A DNA stretch of 64,000 nt, from the NCBI RefSeq assembly GCF_018598555.1, contig NZ_JAHEWN010000016.1:1-64000 (forward strand). Reading direction: 5' to 3'. Positions 37,402 to 45,668 of this stretch are shown here, piece by piece. The notes under the pieces were generated by a model, which made no database searches, was not told where the DNA came from, and saw only the letters and a list, made by a program, of their open reading frames with translations. The stretch's first letter is position 1; the number at the start of each line of letters is the position of its first letter. A program made the position numbers and the translations under genes. Origin of the DNA: Curtobacterium aurantiacum. GTDB taxonomy: Bacteria > Actinomycetota > Actinomycetes > Actinomycetales > Microbacteriaceae.

Positions 37402-38340
37402 TCAGGCGCCGGTCGCCGTGCGGCGGCACACCTCGTCCCACGGCGTCGGTTCGATGCCGAAGTGCGCCCGGGTCTCCGAGTCGTCCACGACGTACGGCGC
37501 GGTCCACTGGTAGGTCAGGTCGGCCAGTTCGCGGAGCATCGGCGACACGAGCCCGCCGACCCGGAACAGGGCCGCGGGCATCCGCCGCACCGGCACCGCG
37601 GGCTTCCCCGCCGCGGCGAGCACGTCGGTGAGCGCCTGCCGCTGCGTCCGCGGCGCGTTGCTCGGCACGATCCACGTGCGGCCGTGCGCGCCCTCGTCCT
37701 CCGCGGCGGCGACCAGCGTCCGGGCGACGTCGAGTACGTCCGTGAAGGTGTGCGGCAGGTCGGTCCGGCCGAGCATCGCCACCGCCCGCCCCTGCAGCGC
37801 CGCCGGGAGCACGCGCGTCACGTGCCCGTTGGCGCCGATCCCGGGGCCGACGTAGTCCGAGCCGCGCACTTCGACGGTCCGGATCCGACCGGCGTCGTGC
37901 GCGGCGAGAGCATCGGCCCACAGGGTGGCCCGGAGCACGCCCTTGTGGTCGGTCGCGGCGTCCGGCAGGCCGGCGTGGACGGGGCCGTCGACCGGGCCGT
38001 AGGGGTACAGGTTGCCGGTGATGGCGGAGACCGCTCCGGTGCGTTCGGCCGCGGTGAGCAGGGCGGCGGCGAGCGGGGGCCAGGTGTGTTCCCACTGCGT
38101 GTAGTCGCCGGGGTTCGCGCAGTTGTACAGGACGGCCGCGCCCTCGGCGGCGCGGGTGAGGGCATCGGCGTCGGAGGCGTCGAGTGCAAGGTGCTCGACG
38201 CCGGCGACGCCCGTGGTGCGACCGGAGCGGGAGACGACGGTGACGCGGTCGCGTTGGTCGCTTCGTCCGCTCCGCTCGGCGAGCAGTGCGGCGACGTGCC
38301 GGCCGACGGGGCCGGCGCCGATGACGAGGTGGTGGGACAT
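37402..38340 (-). CDS. NAD-dependent epimerase/dehydratase-family protein
   Basis: A 312-residue atypical extended SDR. LVIGAGPVGRHVAALLAERSG carries GxGxxG, and VLYNCANPGDYTQWEH and ITGNLYPYGPVDG (with a Tyr in place of YxxxK) resemble the NAD(P)H-binding epimerase branch. HTFTDVLDVARTLVAAAED follows. Function is probably reduction or isomerisation of a small molecule. It is divergent from the TetR at 38465, and palindromes between them suggest control by that protein. Confidence 0.85.
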   Translation of the reverse strand: MSHHLVIGAGPVGRHVAALLAERSGRSDQRDRVTVVSRSGRTTGVAGVEHLALDASDADALTRAAEGAAVLYNCANPGDYTQWEHTWPPLAAALLTAAERTGAVSAITGNLYPYGPVDGPVHAGLPDAATDHKGVLRATLWADALAAHDAGRIRTVEVRGSDYVGPGIGANGHVTRVLPAALQGRAVAMLGRTDLPHTFTDVLDVARTLVAAAEDEGAHGRTWIVPSNAPRTQRQALTDVLAAAGKPAVPVRRMPAALFRVGGLVSPMLRELADLTYQWTAPYVVDDSETRAHFGIEPTPWDEVCRRTATGA

Positions 38341-38363
38341 GCTTCCTGCTTCCTGGTCGGCAC

Positions 38364-38428
38364 GAGAGCAGTGCTCTCGGAAGTGAGCATGACGATTCGA
38401 CCGACGGAAAGCAAGAGCAGTGATCTCT
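38364..38428. promoter_or_regulatory. Putative TetR operators
   Basis: GAGAGCA-G-TGCTCTC (38364-38378) is a perfect 15-bp palindrome. AGAGCA-G-TGATCT (38414-38426) is a one-mismatch copy. Both lie between the divergent epimerase-like and TetR genes. Confidence 0.7.
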
Positions 38429-38464
38429 TTTGTGTGCGCTGCTCTCCCGTGTCAGGATCGACGG

Positions 38465-39268
38465 ATGGCACCCACCGCCCGAGAACTCGCCCGGCAGGCG
38501 GTCACCGCGGACATCCTGGCCGCGGCACGCACCCGACTGACCGACGAGGGCCCGGCCGCGCTCAGCCTGCGCGCCGTCGCCCGCGACGTCGGGCTGGTCT
38601 CGTCCGCCGTGTACCGGTACTTCCCGAGCCGTGACGACCTGCTGACCGCCCTGCTCATCACCGACTACGACGAGCTCGGCGCCGCGGTCGAGGCCGCCGA
38701 CGCCGCTGCGGGGCCGGACGCCGGTGCGCGCTGGGTCGCGATGTGCCGCGCGATCCGAGGCTGGTCGGTCGCCCACCCGGGGGACTTCGCCCTGCTGTTC
38801 GGCTCGCCCGTCCCGGGGTACGCGGCGCCGAGGGAGACCGTGGTGCCGGCAACACGGACGACGCTCGCGTTGGTGCGCGTCGTCGCGGACGCGGTCGGGT
38901 CCGGTGCGTCTGGTGCGTCTGGTGCGTCTGGTGCGTCTGGTGCGTCCGGTGCTCCCGGTGCTCCCGGTGCGTCCGGTGCTCCCGCCCCGGTGACCGCCGG
39001 GAGGCCCGGATCACCCGCCGCGCCCACGTCGGCACCCGGGGCGGCCGGCCCGGCTGTCGCGGACGCGGTCGCCACCCTGCGGTCGTTCGGCGTCACGCTG
39101 CCCGACGAGGTCCTGGTCCGCACCCTGATGGCGTGGACGACGGTGTTCGGGACGATCTCGTTCGAGCTCTTCGGACACTTCGTGGGATCCGTGTCCGACC
39201 CGGCCGCCTACTTCGACCAGGTCATCGTGCGCCTGGCGGATGACCTGGGGTTCACCGCCACGTTCTGA
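38465..39268 (+). CDS. TetR regulator with repeat-encoded GAS/GAP linker
   Basis: A 267-residue TetR, longer than the usual ~200. The HTH is LTDEGPAALSLRAVARDVG then LVSSAVYRYFPSRDDLL, the WHG/TetR_C_33-type layout. The ligand domain is interrupted at about residues 147-190 by a low-complexity stretch (SGASGASG..., APGAPGASG, then TAGRPGSPAAPTSAPGAAG) encoded mostly by a 9-bp tandem repeat. The C-terminal helices (MAWTTVFGTISFELFGHF) are intact, so the gene is probably functional. It likely represses the divergent epimerase-like gene. Confidence 0.9.
   Translation: MAPTARELARQAVTADILAAARTRLTDEGPAALSLRAVARDVGLVSSAVYRYFPSRDDLLTALLITDYDELGAAVEAADAAAGPDAGARWVAMCRAIRGWSVAHPGDFALLFGSPVPGYAAPRETVVPATRTTLALVRVVADAVGSGASGASGASGASGASGAPGAPGASGAPAPVTAGRPGSPAAPTSAPGAAGPAVADAVATLRSFGVTLPDEVLVRTLMAWTTVFGTISFELFGHFVGSVSDPAAYFDQVIVRLADDLGFTATF
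38903..38983. repeat. 9-bp tandem repeat in the TetR coding sequence
   Basis: Nine units of GGTGCGTCT or close variants (GGTGCGTCC, GGTGCTCCC), the first four identical, in frame and encoding GAS/GAP. Confidence 0.9.
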
Positions 39269-39432
39269 CACGGGTGCTGTCCCCAGATCGGGTGCGCAGC
39301 CTGACAGAGCCCCCGCCGGTGCGGTAGACAGGTCGTCACGCCCAGGTCGCGCCCGATGACCGACGGCGGACGACCGGCACGGTGGCCCCCGGGTCAGCTG
39401 CCGGACGGAACCACACACGGGCGGACGGTGCG

Positions 39433-39447
39433 GTACGGGGACCGTAC
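39433..39447. promoter_or_regulatory. Palindrome upstream of the glycan operon
   Basis: GTACGG-GGA-CCGTAC, a 6-3-6 inverted repeat about 60 bp before the GT2 start. It could be an operator for an unlinked regulator. Confidence 0.45.
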
Positions 39448-39459
39448 GGATCAGGAGGC

Positions 39460-39486
39460 ATGCTTGCGACGCAGCACGTGCGGTGA
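39460..39486 (+). CDS. Possible 8-residue leader peptide
   Basis: An ATG directly after CAGGAGGC opens a frame MLATQHVR followed by TGA, 21 bp before the GT2 start. The ribosome-binding spacing is tight and nothing else supports translation, so this is a weak call. Confidence 0.25.
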   Translation: MLATQHVR

Positions 39487-39507
39487 CGTCACGGACCGGG
39501 CGACCCG

Positions 39508-41532
39508 GTGACCGCGCTCGACGTCAGCCGACAGGACCGCCGCCGCCTCACCACCGGCACCGCCCGTCGTCGCCTGGTCACCGTGCGGACGGTGGCGCTC
39601 CTCGCGTCCCTCGCCGGCGTGAACTACATCGTGTGGCGCTGGGCGGCCTCGGTGAACTGGCACTCGTGGTGGATCGCGATCCCGCTGATCCTGGCCGAGA
39701 CCTACAGCGTCATCGACTCGCTCCTCTTCGCCCTCGGGGCATGGCGGCTCCGGGAGCGCGGCGAACCCCCGGCGAAACCGTCCACCGACGTCACCGTCGA
39801 CGTCTTCATCACGACCTACAACGAGCCGATCGACCTGGTCGAGCGCACGGCCCGCGCGGCGAAGGCGATCACGCACCCGCACACCACCTGGATCCTCGAC
39901 GACGGCAACCGCCCCGAGATGCGCGCGGCGGCCGAGGCGCTCGGCATCGGCGTCATCACCCGCGGTGCCGACTGGGTCGACCGCCCCAGACACGCCAAGG
40001 CCGGCAACCTCAACAACGCCCTGCTCGCGACCCAGGGTGAGTTCCTGCTCATCCTCGACGCCGACCAGGTGCCGGACCCGGCGATCCTCGACCGCACGCT
40101 CGGCTACTTCAAGGACCCGCAGATGGCGCTCGTGCAGACGCCGCAGTGGTTCGAGAACGTGCCGGAGGACGACCCCCTCGGCAGCCAGGCGCCGCTGTTC
40201 TACGGACCGATCCAGCAGTCGAAGGACGGCTGGAACGCCGCGTTCTTCTGCGGGTCCAACGCGATCCTCCGGCGCGAAGCCCTCATGCAGCTCGGCATCT
40301 CCCGCTACGTGGCCGAGGTCGAGGCGTCCGTGCAGCGCACCCTGTCGACGTCGCGCAAGCTCCTCGCCCGCTCCCGCGAGACCGAGACCGACCCGCGCGT
40401 GCTCGCCGCCCTCGACGACGCCGAGGCCGTGGTGGACCAGGCGCGCGAGCAGGTGCGCGCCGGTGAGCCGCTCGGCGACGTGACGTACGCGTTCCAGCGG
40501 GGGATCGACGCCATCGCGTTCCGGTTCGCGGCCGCCGACCTCGAGTCGGTGCGCAACGACCTGCAGGAGCTCGCGGCGATGTCCACCGACGCGAACACGT
40601 TCGCCGGCCTCGACGACGCCGCCCTCGACGTGCTCGGTCGGCGTGAGGCGTCGCCCGTCGCGGCCATCGAGTCGATCGCCGTGCTCGCCCGTGCGCTCGA
40701 CGTCAACCGTGACGACGAGGCGCAGCCGATCATGCCGCTGGCGACGATCTCGGTGACCGAGGACATGGCCACCGCGATGCGCCTGCACGGCCTCGGCTGG
40801 AAGTCGGCGTACCACGACGAGATCCTGGCGAAGGGCCTGGCCCCCGAGGACCTGCCGACGATGCTCGTCCAGCGACTCCGCTGGGCGCAGGGCACCATGC
40901 AGGTGTTCTTCCGCGAGAACCCCCTGGTGCAGAAGGGGCTCTCGTGGGGGCAGCGGCTCATGTACTTCTCGACGATGTGGAGCTACCTGTCCGGGTTCGC
41001 CGCGATCGTCTACATCGCCGCACCCGTGCTCTGCTTGTCGTTCGGAGTGGTCCCCGTGCAGGCCTACAGCGTCGACTTCTTCGCCCGACTCATCCCGTTC
41101 CTGGTGTTCAACCAGCTGCTGTTCTGGGTGGTGGCCGCCGGCAGACCGACCTGGCGCGGGCAGCAGTACTCGCTCGCCCTGTTCCCGGTCTGGATCGAGT
41201 CGGTGACCAGCGCGTTCGAGAACGTCTTCCGGGGCAAGCCGCTCGGGTTCCGTGTCACCCCGAAGGTCCGCGACGCGACCGAGCAGAAGCCGCGGTGGGA
41301 CCTCGTCAAGCCGCAGCTCTACGCGATGGGCGCCCTGGTCGCCGCCCTGGTCATGATCGGCATCCGCTACCTGACCGGGCAGGCCGAGGGGATCGCGCCG
41401 CTCGTGAACACCGCGTGGGTCATCTTCGACCTGTTCATCTTCAGCATCGTGATCCGGGCCGTCCTGTACCGCGGTCCGGCCACCCCAGCCCAGTCCGAAC
41501 ACGAGTCGAGCACCGCCGGAGGACCCCTGTGA
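39508..41532 (+). CDS. Cellulose-synthase-like GT2 membrane glycosyltransferase
   Basis: A 674-residue processive GT2 of the BcsA type. Two N-terminal membrane helices (about 25-80) are followed by the catalytic core: TTYNEP, DDG (131-133), LDADQ (DAD at 184-186), FFCGSNAILRREAL, TED (417-419) and QRLRW (455-459). At least four C-terminal helices then follow. It should polymerise a UDP-sugar beta-glycan and pass it through the membrane. No PilZ domain is visible, so c-di-GMP control is unlikely. Unusually, about 145 residues of helical sequence (265-410) separate the acceptor motif from TED. Its stop overlaps the next start (GTGA), giving translational coupling. Confidence 0.93.
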   Translation: MTALDVSRQDRRRLTTGTARRRLVTVRTVALLASLAGVNYIVWRWAASVNWHSWWIAIPLILAETYSVIDSLLFALGAWRLRERGEPPAKPSTDVTVDVFITTYNEPIDLVERTARAAKAITHPHTTWILDDGNRPEMRAAAEALGIGVITRGADWVDRPRHAKAGNLNNALLATQGEFLLILDADQVPDPAILDRTLGYFKDPQMALVQTPQWFENVPEDDPLGSQAPLFYGPIQQSKDGWNAAFFCGSNAILRREALMQLGISRYVAEVEASVQRTLSTSRKLLARSRETETDPRVLAALDDAEAVVDQAREQVRAGEPLGDVTYAFQRGIDAIAFRFAAADLESVRNDLQELAAMSTDANTFAGLDDAALDVLGRREASPVAAIESIAVLARALDVNRDDEAQPIMPLATISVTEDMATAMRLHGLGWKSAYHDEILAKGLAPEDLPTMLVQRLRWAQGTMQVFFRENPLVQKGLSWGQRLMYFSTMWSYLSGFAAIVYIAAPVLCLSFGVVPVQAYSVDFFARLIPFLVFNQLLFWVVAAGRPTWRGQQYSLALFPVWIESVTSAFENVFRGKPLGFRVTPKVRDATEQKPRWDLVKPQLYAMGALVAALVMIGIRYLTGQAEGIAPLVNTAWVIFDLFIFSIVIRAVLYRGPATPAQSEHESSTAGGPL

Positions 41533-41939
41533 GCACCGAGACCACGTTCGAGGTGGCCGCGACGCCCGACTCCCTCGACGAGGTGCAGGACCGCTTCGCC
41601 GCGTGGTGGGACGGCCTCGGCATCGACGACGTGCGGCTCCGCTTCGCGCTGGAGACCGCGCTCGCCGAGGTGGCCGCGAACATCGTCGAGCACACCGTCC
41701 GCGCCGACCGGGGGACCGGCCGTCGCTACAGCGTGCACCTCGAGGCGACCGAGCAGGCCCTGACGGCGGTGCTCACCGACAACGGCATGCCCGTCGACAT
41801 CGACCTGAGTGCGGTGACCATGGCCGACGTGGAGCAGGAGAGCGGGCGCGGCCTCGCACTCGCCATCGCCGCGCTCGATCGGCTCGAGCACCGACACGAG
41901 TCCGGCCACAACGTCTGGATCCTTGCGTGCGACCGGTGA
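41529..41939 (+). CDS. RsbW-like HATPase (anti-sigma-factor kinase type)
   Basis: A 136-residue stand-alone histidine-kinase-like ATPase. The N-box is ALAEVAANIVEHTV, G1 is LTDNGMP and G2 is ESGRGLALAIAALD, the set seen in RsbW/SpoIIAB anti-sigma factors and related regulatory ATPases. It overlaps both neighbours by 4 bp (GTGA on each side), so it is made in step with the glycan enzymes. It may control a STAS/phosphatase partner elsewhere or modulate the synthase; no sigma factor or anti-anti-sigma gene is adjacent. Confidence 0.88.
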   Translation: MSTETTFEVAATPDSLDEVQDRFAAWWDGLGIDDVRLRFALETALAEVAANIVEHTVRADRGTGRRYSVHLEATEQALTAVLTDNGMPVDIDLSAVTMADVEQESGRGLALAIAALDRLEHRHESGHNVWILACDR

Positions 41940-44425
41940 AGCACCCGGTGGCCCGTGCGGTCGCGCTCCTCGTCACCATCGCCACGCTCCTGCTCGGTGG
42001 CGCCCTGCCGGCGTCCGCGGCCTCGGTGCGCCCGGCCGCCGCGGTGCAGCCGGACGAGGGCACGACCTGGTTCGGCCCCGACCTCGACTGGGCCAGCGAC
42101 TCGCCCGAAGGCTACGAGGGTCGGCTCGGCGCGACCCCCTCGATGTACGGGGTCTCCGTCGACTACCCGCTCGACCGCACGGCGAAGGAGGAGCTCCTCC
42201 GCTCGGCACGTGCGGCGGCGACCCAGGGTGCGGTGCTCGTCGTGAGCCTGGAACCCGACCGCGAACTGCGGTCGCTCGACACCGCGGACACCCGTGCCGT
42301 CAACACCGTGTTCGAGGACCTGCACGACCAGTACGACACCCAGGTGCTCGTCCGGTTCGCACCGCAGATGAACGGCACGTGGGTCCGCTGGGGCCAGCAG
42401 CCCACGGAGTTCGTCCGGGCGTTCCGCGCGCTCGGCACCGCCGTGCACGCGGGGACGTCGGACGCGCTCATGGTCTGGTCGCCCGGGTACGGTGCCGGGT
42501 ACCCGTTCGGCGAGTCCGCCGGGCGGTTGCGGAACCTGTCGCCGGTCGACGTCGCGAAGGCGGACACGAACGGCGACGGGCAGCTCACCGGCGCCGACGA
42601 CCCGTACGGCCCGTACTGGCCCGGCGCCGAGGCCGTCGACTGGGTCGGGCTGTCGATGTTCTCGTACGGCAAGGGCGACCCGACCGAGGCCGCCGGTCGT
42701 GCCGTGCCGCTCACCCGGAGCGGTGAGGTCGAGGCCCGGTTCGACGAGGACTGGGGCTACGACCAACCGCAGTCGGGCACGTTCTACGACCGGTTCGCCG
42801 CGGCCGACGACCGCCCGATGCTGCTCGACACCGGTGCCCTGTACAACCGAGAGCTCCAGGGCGATGCCGAGCTCGAGGTCAAGCGGAGCTGGTGGCGGCA
42901 GGTGCTCGCCGCCGTGCAGGAGCGTCCGCTGATCCGGGGCATCACCGTGCTCGAGGCGGAGCGACGCGAGCCCGAGGCGGGCAACCGCGTGGCCGACTGG
43001 CGACTCACCGCGGACCCGGGCGTCGCCGAGGCCTTCCGCAGCGACCTCGAACGGTCCGGGGACTTCGCCTTCGGCCCGGTCACCGACCGCGTGACCGTGC
43101 AGCAGGGCAACGCCGCGATCTCCCAGGAGTACGAGACCGGTGGCGACCAGATGGCGTGGATCGTCTGGCTGGCCGCCGGCCTGGCGATCGTGTTCCTGCT
43201 GAGCGGGGTGTTCGGCCGGCTCCTGCCGAGCTGGCGCTACCCCGACGACGGCAAGCCCGGCCGTGACCTGCGGCTCGACCTGTTCCGCGGGTTCATCATC
43301 CTCGCCGTGGTGATCACGCACATCGAGATCGGCGGACCGTACTCGTACCTCACGCTCCACGCGGTCGGCGCGATCACCGGCGCCGAGATGTTCGTGTTCC
43401 TGTCCGGCATGGTGCTCGGCATGACGTACCCGTTCGCGGTCAAGAAGTTCGGCGAGTGGGCGGCGGCGATCGGTGCCTGGAAGCGTGCGCGCAAGCAGTA
43501 CGTCGTGACGCTCGTGGTGATCGCGGTGGTCTTCGCGCTGAGCTTCGTCCCGTTCCTGAACACCGACGCCATCACCACGTTCACCGACCGCGGCACGGGC
43601 ACCGGCGGTGTCGACGCCGAGGGGCGGGTCTACGACCTGTACCCGAACGCGATGCAGCTGCTCGCGTACCCGCCGCCCTGGTACGCGATCCGGCAGTTCC
43701 TGCTGCTCGAGATGGGGCCGTGGCCGTTCAACATCATGGGCCTGTTCGTGGTGCTCAGCCTGTTCATCCCGGCGCTCGTCTGGGTGATCCGCCGCGGCTT
43801 CTGGTGGGCGCTGCTCGCCGTGAGCTGGGCGCTGTACGTGTTCCAGGCGCTCAACCCCGACTTCCGTCCGCTGAACTCCCAGTTCGAGGCGGTGTTCCCC
43901 CTGTTCACCTGGCAGGTCGTGTTCACCCATGGGCTCGTGCTCGGCTACTACCGACGGCAGATCGTCGGCGCGCTCACCGGGCGCCTCGGCAAGGTCCTGG
44001 TCGGCATCGCGGTCGGCGGGTACGCGGCGTTCCTGGTCTACGTCTGGGCGGGGGACCACTTCGGGTTCACCCCGGTGCCGTTCCCGGAGTCGATGTACCA
44101 GTCGCTGTACAACACGGCGTACCAGCGGGTGGACCTGCAGTGGGGCCGTCTCGTCGACATCGCGTTCTTCGCGATCGTGTCCTACGCGATCCTCACGGTG
44201 TTCTGGAAGCCCATCGCCGCGGCCATCGGCTGGCTCTGGATCCCGCTCGGGCAGGCGAGCCTGTACGTCTTCGTCTGGCAGGTGTTCTTCGCCCTGGCGA
44301 TCGCGTCGATCCCCGGCGTCCCGTGGGGTGACTTCTGGATCGGCTTCGTCGTGCACACGGCGCTGATCCTGCTGGCCTGGTACATGGTCCGCAAGAAGTT
44401 CCTGTTCTCCGTCATCCCGCGCTGA
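41936..44425 (+). CDS. GH26-like domain fused to OpgC-type membrane acyltransferase
   Basis: An 829-residue fusion. A signal peptide or first helix (about 5-28) is followed by a GH26 (mannanase-like) fold, about 40-375. The acid/base motif usually reads HEMNG but here is PQMNG (Gln144), and the nucleophile region usually reading ETG is LLDTG (Asp298), so catalysis is doubtful. DTNGDGQLTGADD (210-222) resembles a calcium loop. After a helix at 406-428 comes an OpgC/acyltransferase_3-like domain (RLDLFRGFIILAVVITHIE) with about ten helices. The likely role is substitution or anchoring of the polymer made by the coupled GT2. Confidence 0.88.
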   Translation: MKHPVARAVALLVTIATLLLGGALPASAASVRPAAAVQPDEGTTWFGPDLDWASDSPEGYEGRLGATPSMYGVSVDYPLDRTAKEELLRSARAAATQGAVLVVSLEPDRELRSLDTADTRAVNTVFEDLHDQYDTQVLVRFAPQMNGTWVRWGQQPTEFVRAFRALGTAVHAGTSDALMVWSPGYGAGYPFGESAGRLRNLSPVDVAKADTNGDGQLTGADDPYGPYWPGAEAVDWVGLSMFSYGKGDPTEAAGRAVPLTRSGEVEARFDEDWGYDQPQSGTFYDRFAAADDRPMLLDTGALYNRELQGDAELEVKRSWWRQVLAAVQERPLIRGITVLEAERREPEAGNRVADWRLTADPGVAEAFRSDLERSGDFAFGPVTDRVTVQQGNAAISQEYETGGDQMAWIVWLAAGLAIVFLLSGVFGRLLPSWRYPDDGKPGRDLRLDLFRGFIILAVVITHIEIGGPYSYLTLHAVGAITGAEMFVFLSGMVLGMTYPFAVKKFGEWAAAIGAWKRARKQYVVTLVVIAVVFALSFVPFLNTDAITTFTDRGTGTGGVDAEGRVYDLYPNAMQLLAYPPPWYAIRQFLLLEMGPWPFNIMGLFVVLSLFIPALVWVIRRGFWWALLAVSWALYVFQALNPDFRPLNSQFEAVFPLFTWQVVFTHGLVLGYYRRQIVGALTGRLGKVLVGIAVGGYAAFLVYVWAGDHFGFTPVPFPESMYQSLYNTAYQRVDLQWGRLVDIAFFAIVSYAILTVFWKPIAAAIGWLWIPLGQASLYVFVWQVFFALAIASIPGVPWGDFWIGFVVHTALILLAWYMVRKKFLFSVIPR

Positions 44426-44440
44426 TCGCGCGCACGGATG

Positions 44441-44491
44441 GTGAGCAGGAACGGTCGGGTCCGACGTGCGGACCCGACCGTTCCTGCTCAC
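44441..44491. terminator. Strong hairpin terminator
   Basis: A perfect 23-bp stem (44441-44463 with 44469-44491) and 5-nt loop, 15 bp after the glycan operon. Confidence 0.9.
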
Positions 44492-44502
44492 GAAGCGAGG
44501 GC

Positions 44503-44552
44503 GGACGGACGGGAGGCCCGTGGCGGTGTCGCCACGGGCCTCCCGTCCGTCC
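44503..44552. repeat. Dispersed palindrome, GGGAGGCCC type (terminator-like)
   Basis: Perfect 23-bp arms (44503-44525 and 44530-44552) with a GTGT centre. With the preceding hairpin it forms a double terminator between convergent genes. Confidence 0.9.
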
Positions 44553-44564
44553 TGCGGTCGCGTC

Positions 44565-45668
44565 TCAGGACGCGGGCAGCCGCTCGCGCAGGGCGCCGCG
44601 GACCGAGCCCCACGCCGCCAGGCGGTCACGGATCGTCTCGTCCTGCTCGGCGGCCAGGGCGTCCCGGTGTGCCTGCTCGAGCACCTCGTCGATGACGACG
44701 CGGCGTCCGCTGCGGGCCGACGTGATCGCGGCGTCGACCATCGTGAGGCTCATCACGTTGCCGTGCACCTCGCCGTCCGGGGTCCCGCCGGAGCGGACGG
44801 CCCGGACGAAGGACGCCAGCGACCCGGCGATCTCGTGCCCGACCGACGGCGCGGCGGCAGGGGACCCGGCGGTGCCGTCGAGGTCGCTCGACGGGTCGTG
44901 GTCGCCGTCCCAGAGTGCCGTGCCGGCCGCTCCGGAGGCACGCCAGTCGCCGTTCCACGAGGTCTCCGCCCCCGGCGCGCACCACGAACCGTCGTAGACG
45001 TAGCGGATGTCGTCCTCGAACGTGAAGACGGCGGCGGCCGCCGCGTCGCCCCGGTACCAGGACCACGACGGGTTCCACGACTCGCAGTACACCGACACCG
45101 GATCGCGTTCGAGCACGTAGCGGGCGGAGTCGAAGGCGTGGATCGCCATGTCGAGCAGCAGGACGTCGTCCATCTCCTCGCGGAAGCCACCGAAGTGCGG
45201 GGCCTTCGCGAACCGGGTGCTCAGCCCGCCCACGGCACCGAGGTCACGGACGTGCTGCCGGAACGCGACGAGCTGGTCGTTGTAGCGGCGCGACTGCGAC
45301 ACCATGAACAGCTTGCCGGTGGCCTCGGCGGCGGCGGCGAGCGACAGCGCTTCGGCGACGGTCTGCGCGGCGGGCTTCTCGCCGAGCACGGGGAGTCCGG
45401 CCCGGAGCGCCTGCAGCGTGACCGGGTGGTGCGCGACCGGCACGGTGATGTCGAGGACGGCCTCGGCACCGGTCTCGGCGGCCAGCACGGTCAGGTCGGT
45501 GCCCACCGGGATCGACGGGTCGCCGGCGTGTTCGGCCCCGGCGCGGGCGGCGTCGAGGTCGAGGTCGACGATGCCGACGAGCTCGACCTCGGGGTCGGCG
45601 GCGACGGTGGCGAGCCAGGCCCGCCCCATCCCGCCGGCGCCGACCTGGAGGACGCGAAGCGGGCTCAC
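44565..45668 (-). CDS. Gfo/Idh/MocA-family sugar dehydrogenase (ThuB-like by context)
   Basis: A 367-residue NAD(P)-dependent dehydrogenase. The N-terminal Rossmann motif is VLQVGAGGMGRAWL, the conserved GEKPAAQTV contains the catalytic-site Lys (EKP), and a C-terminal beta-sheet domain follows. In rhizobial thu operons a protein of this family (ThuB) with ThuA acts on imported disaccharides through 3-keto sugars. Here it is the last gene of a five-gene operon and its GTG overlaps the ThuA-like stop. The exact sugar is unknown. Confidence 0.92.
   Translation of the reverse strand: MSPLRVLQVGAGGMGRAWLATVAADPEVELVGIVDLDLDAARAGAEHAGDPSIPVGTDLTVLAAETGAEAVLDITVPVAHHPVTLQALRAGLPVLGEKPAAQTVAEALSLAAAAEATGKLFMVSQSRRYNDQLVAFRQHVRDLGAVGGLSTRFAKAPHFGGFREEMDDVLLLDMAIHAFDSARYVLERDPVSVYCESWNPSWSWYRGDAAAAAVFTFEDDIRYVYDGSWCAPGAETSWNGDWRASGAAGTALWDGDHDPSSDLDGTAGSPAAAPSVGHEIAGSLASFVRAVRSGGTPDGEVHGNVMSLTMVDAAITSARSGRRVVIDEVLEQAHRDALAAEQDETIRDRLAAWGSVRGALRERLPAS

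Noticed and set aside
41726..44629. A 967-codon minus-strand frame opposite the GH26-OpgC gene
   Set aside because: Another antisense shadow; the plus-strand gene has clear domains, helices and start/stop coupling.
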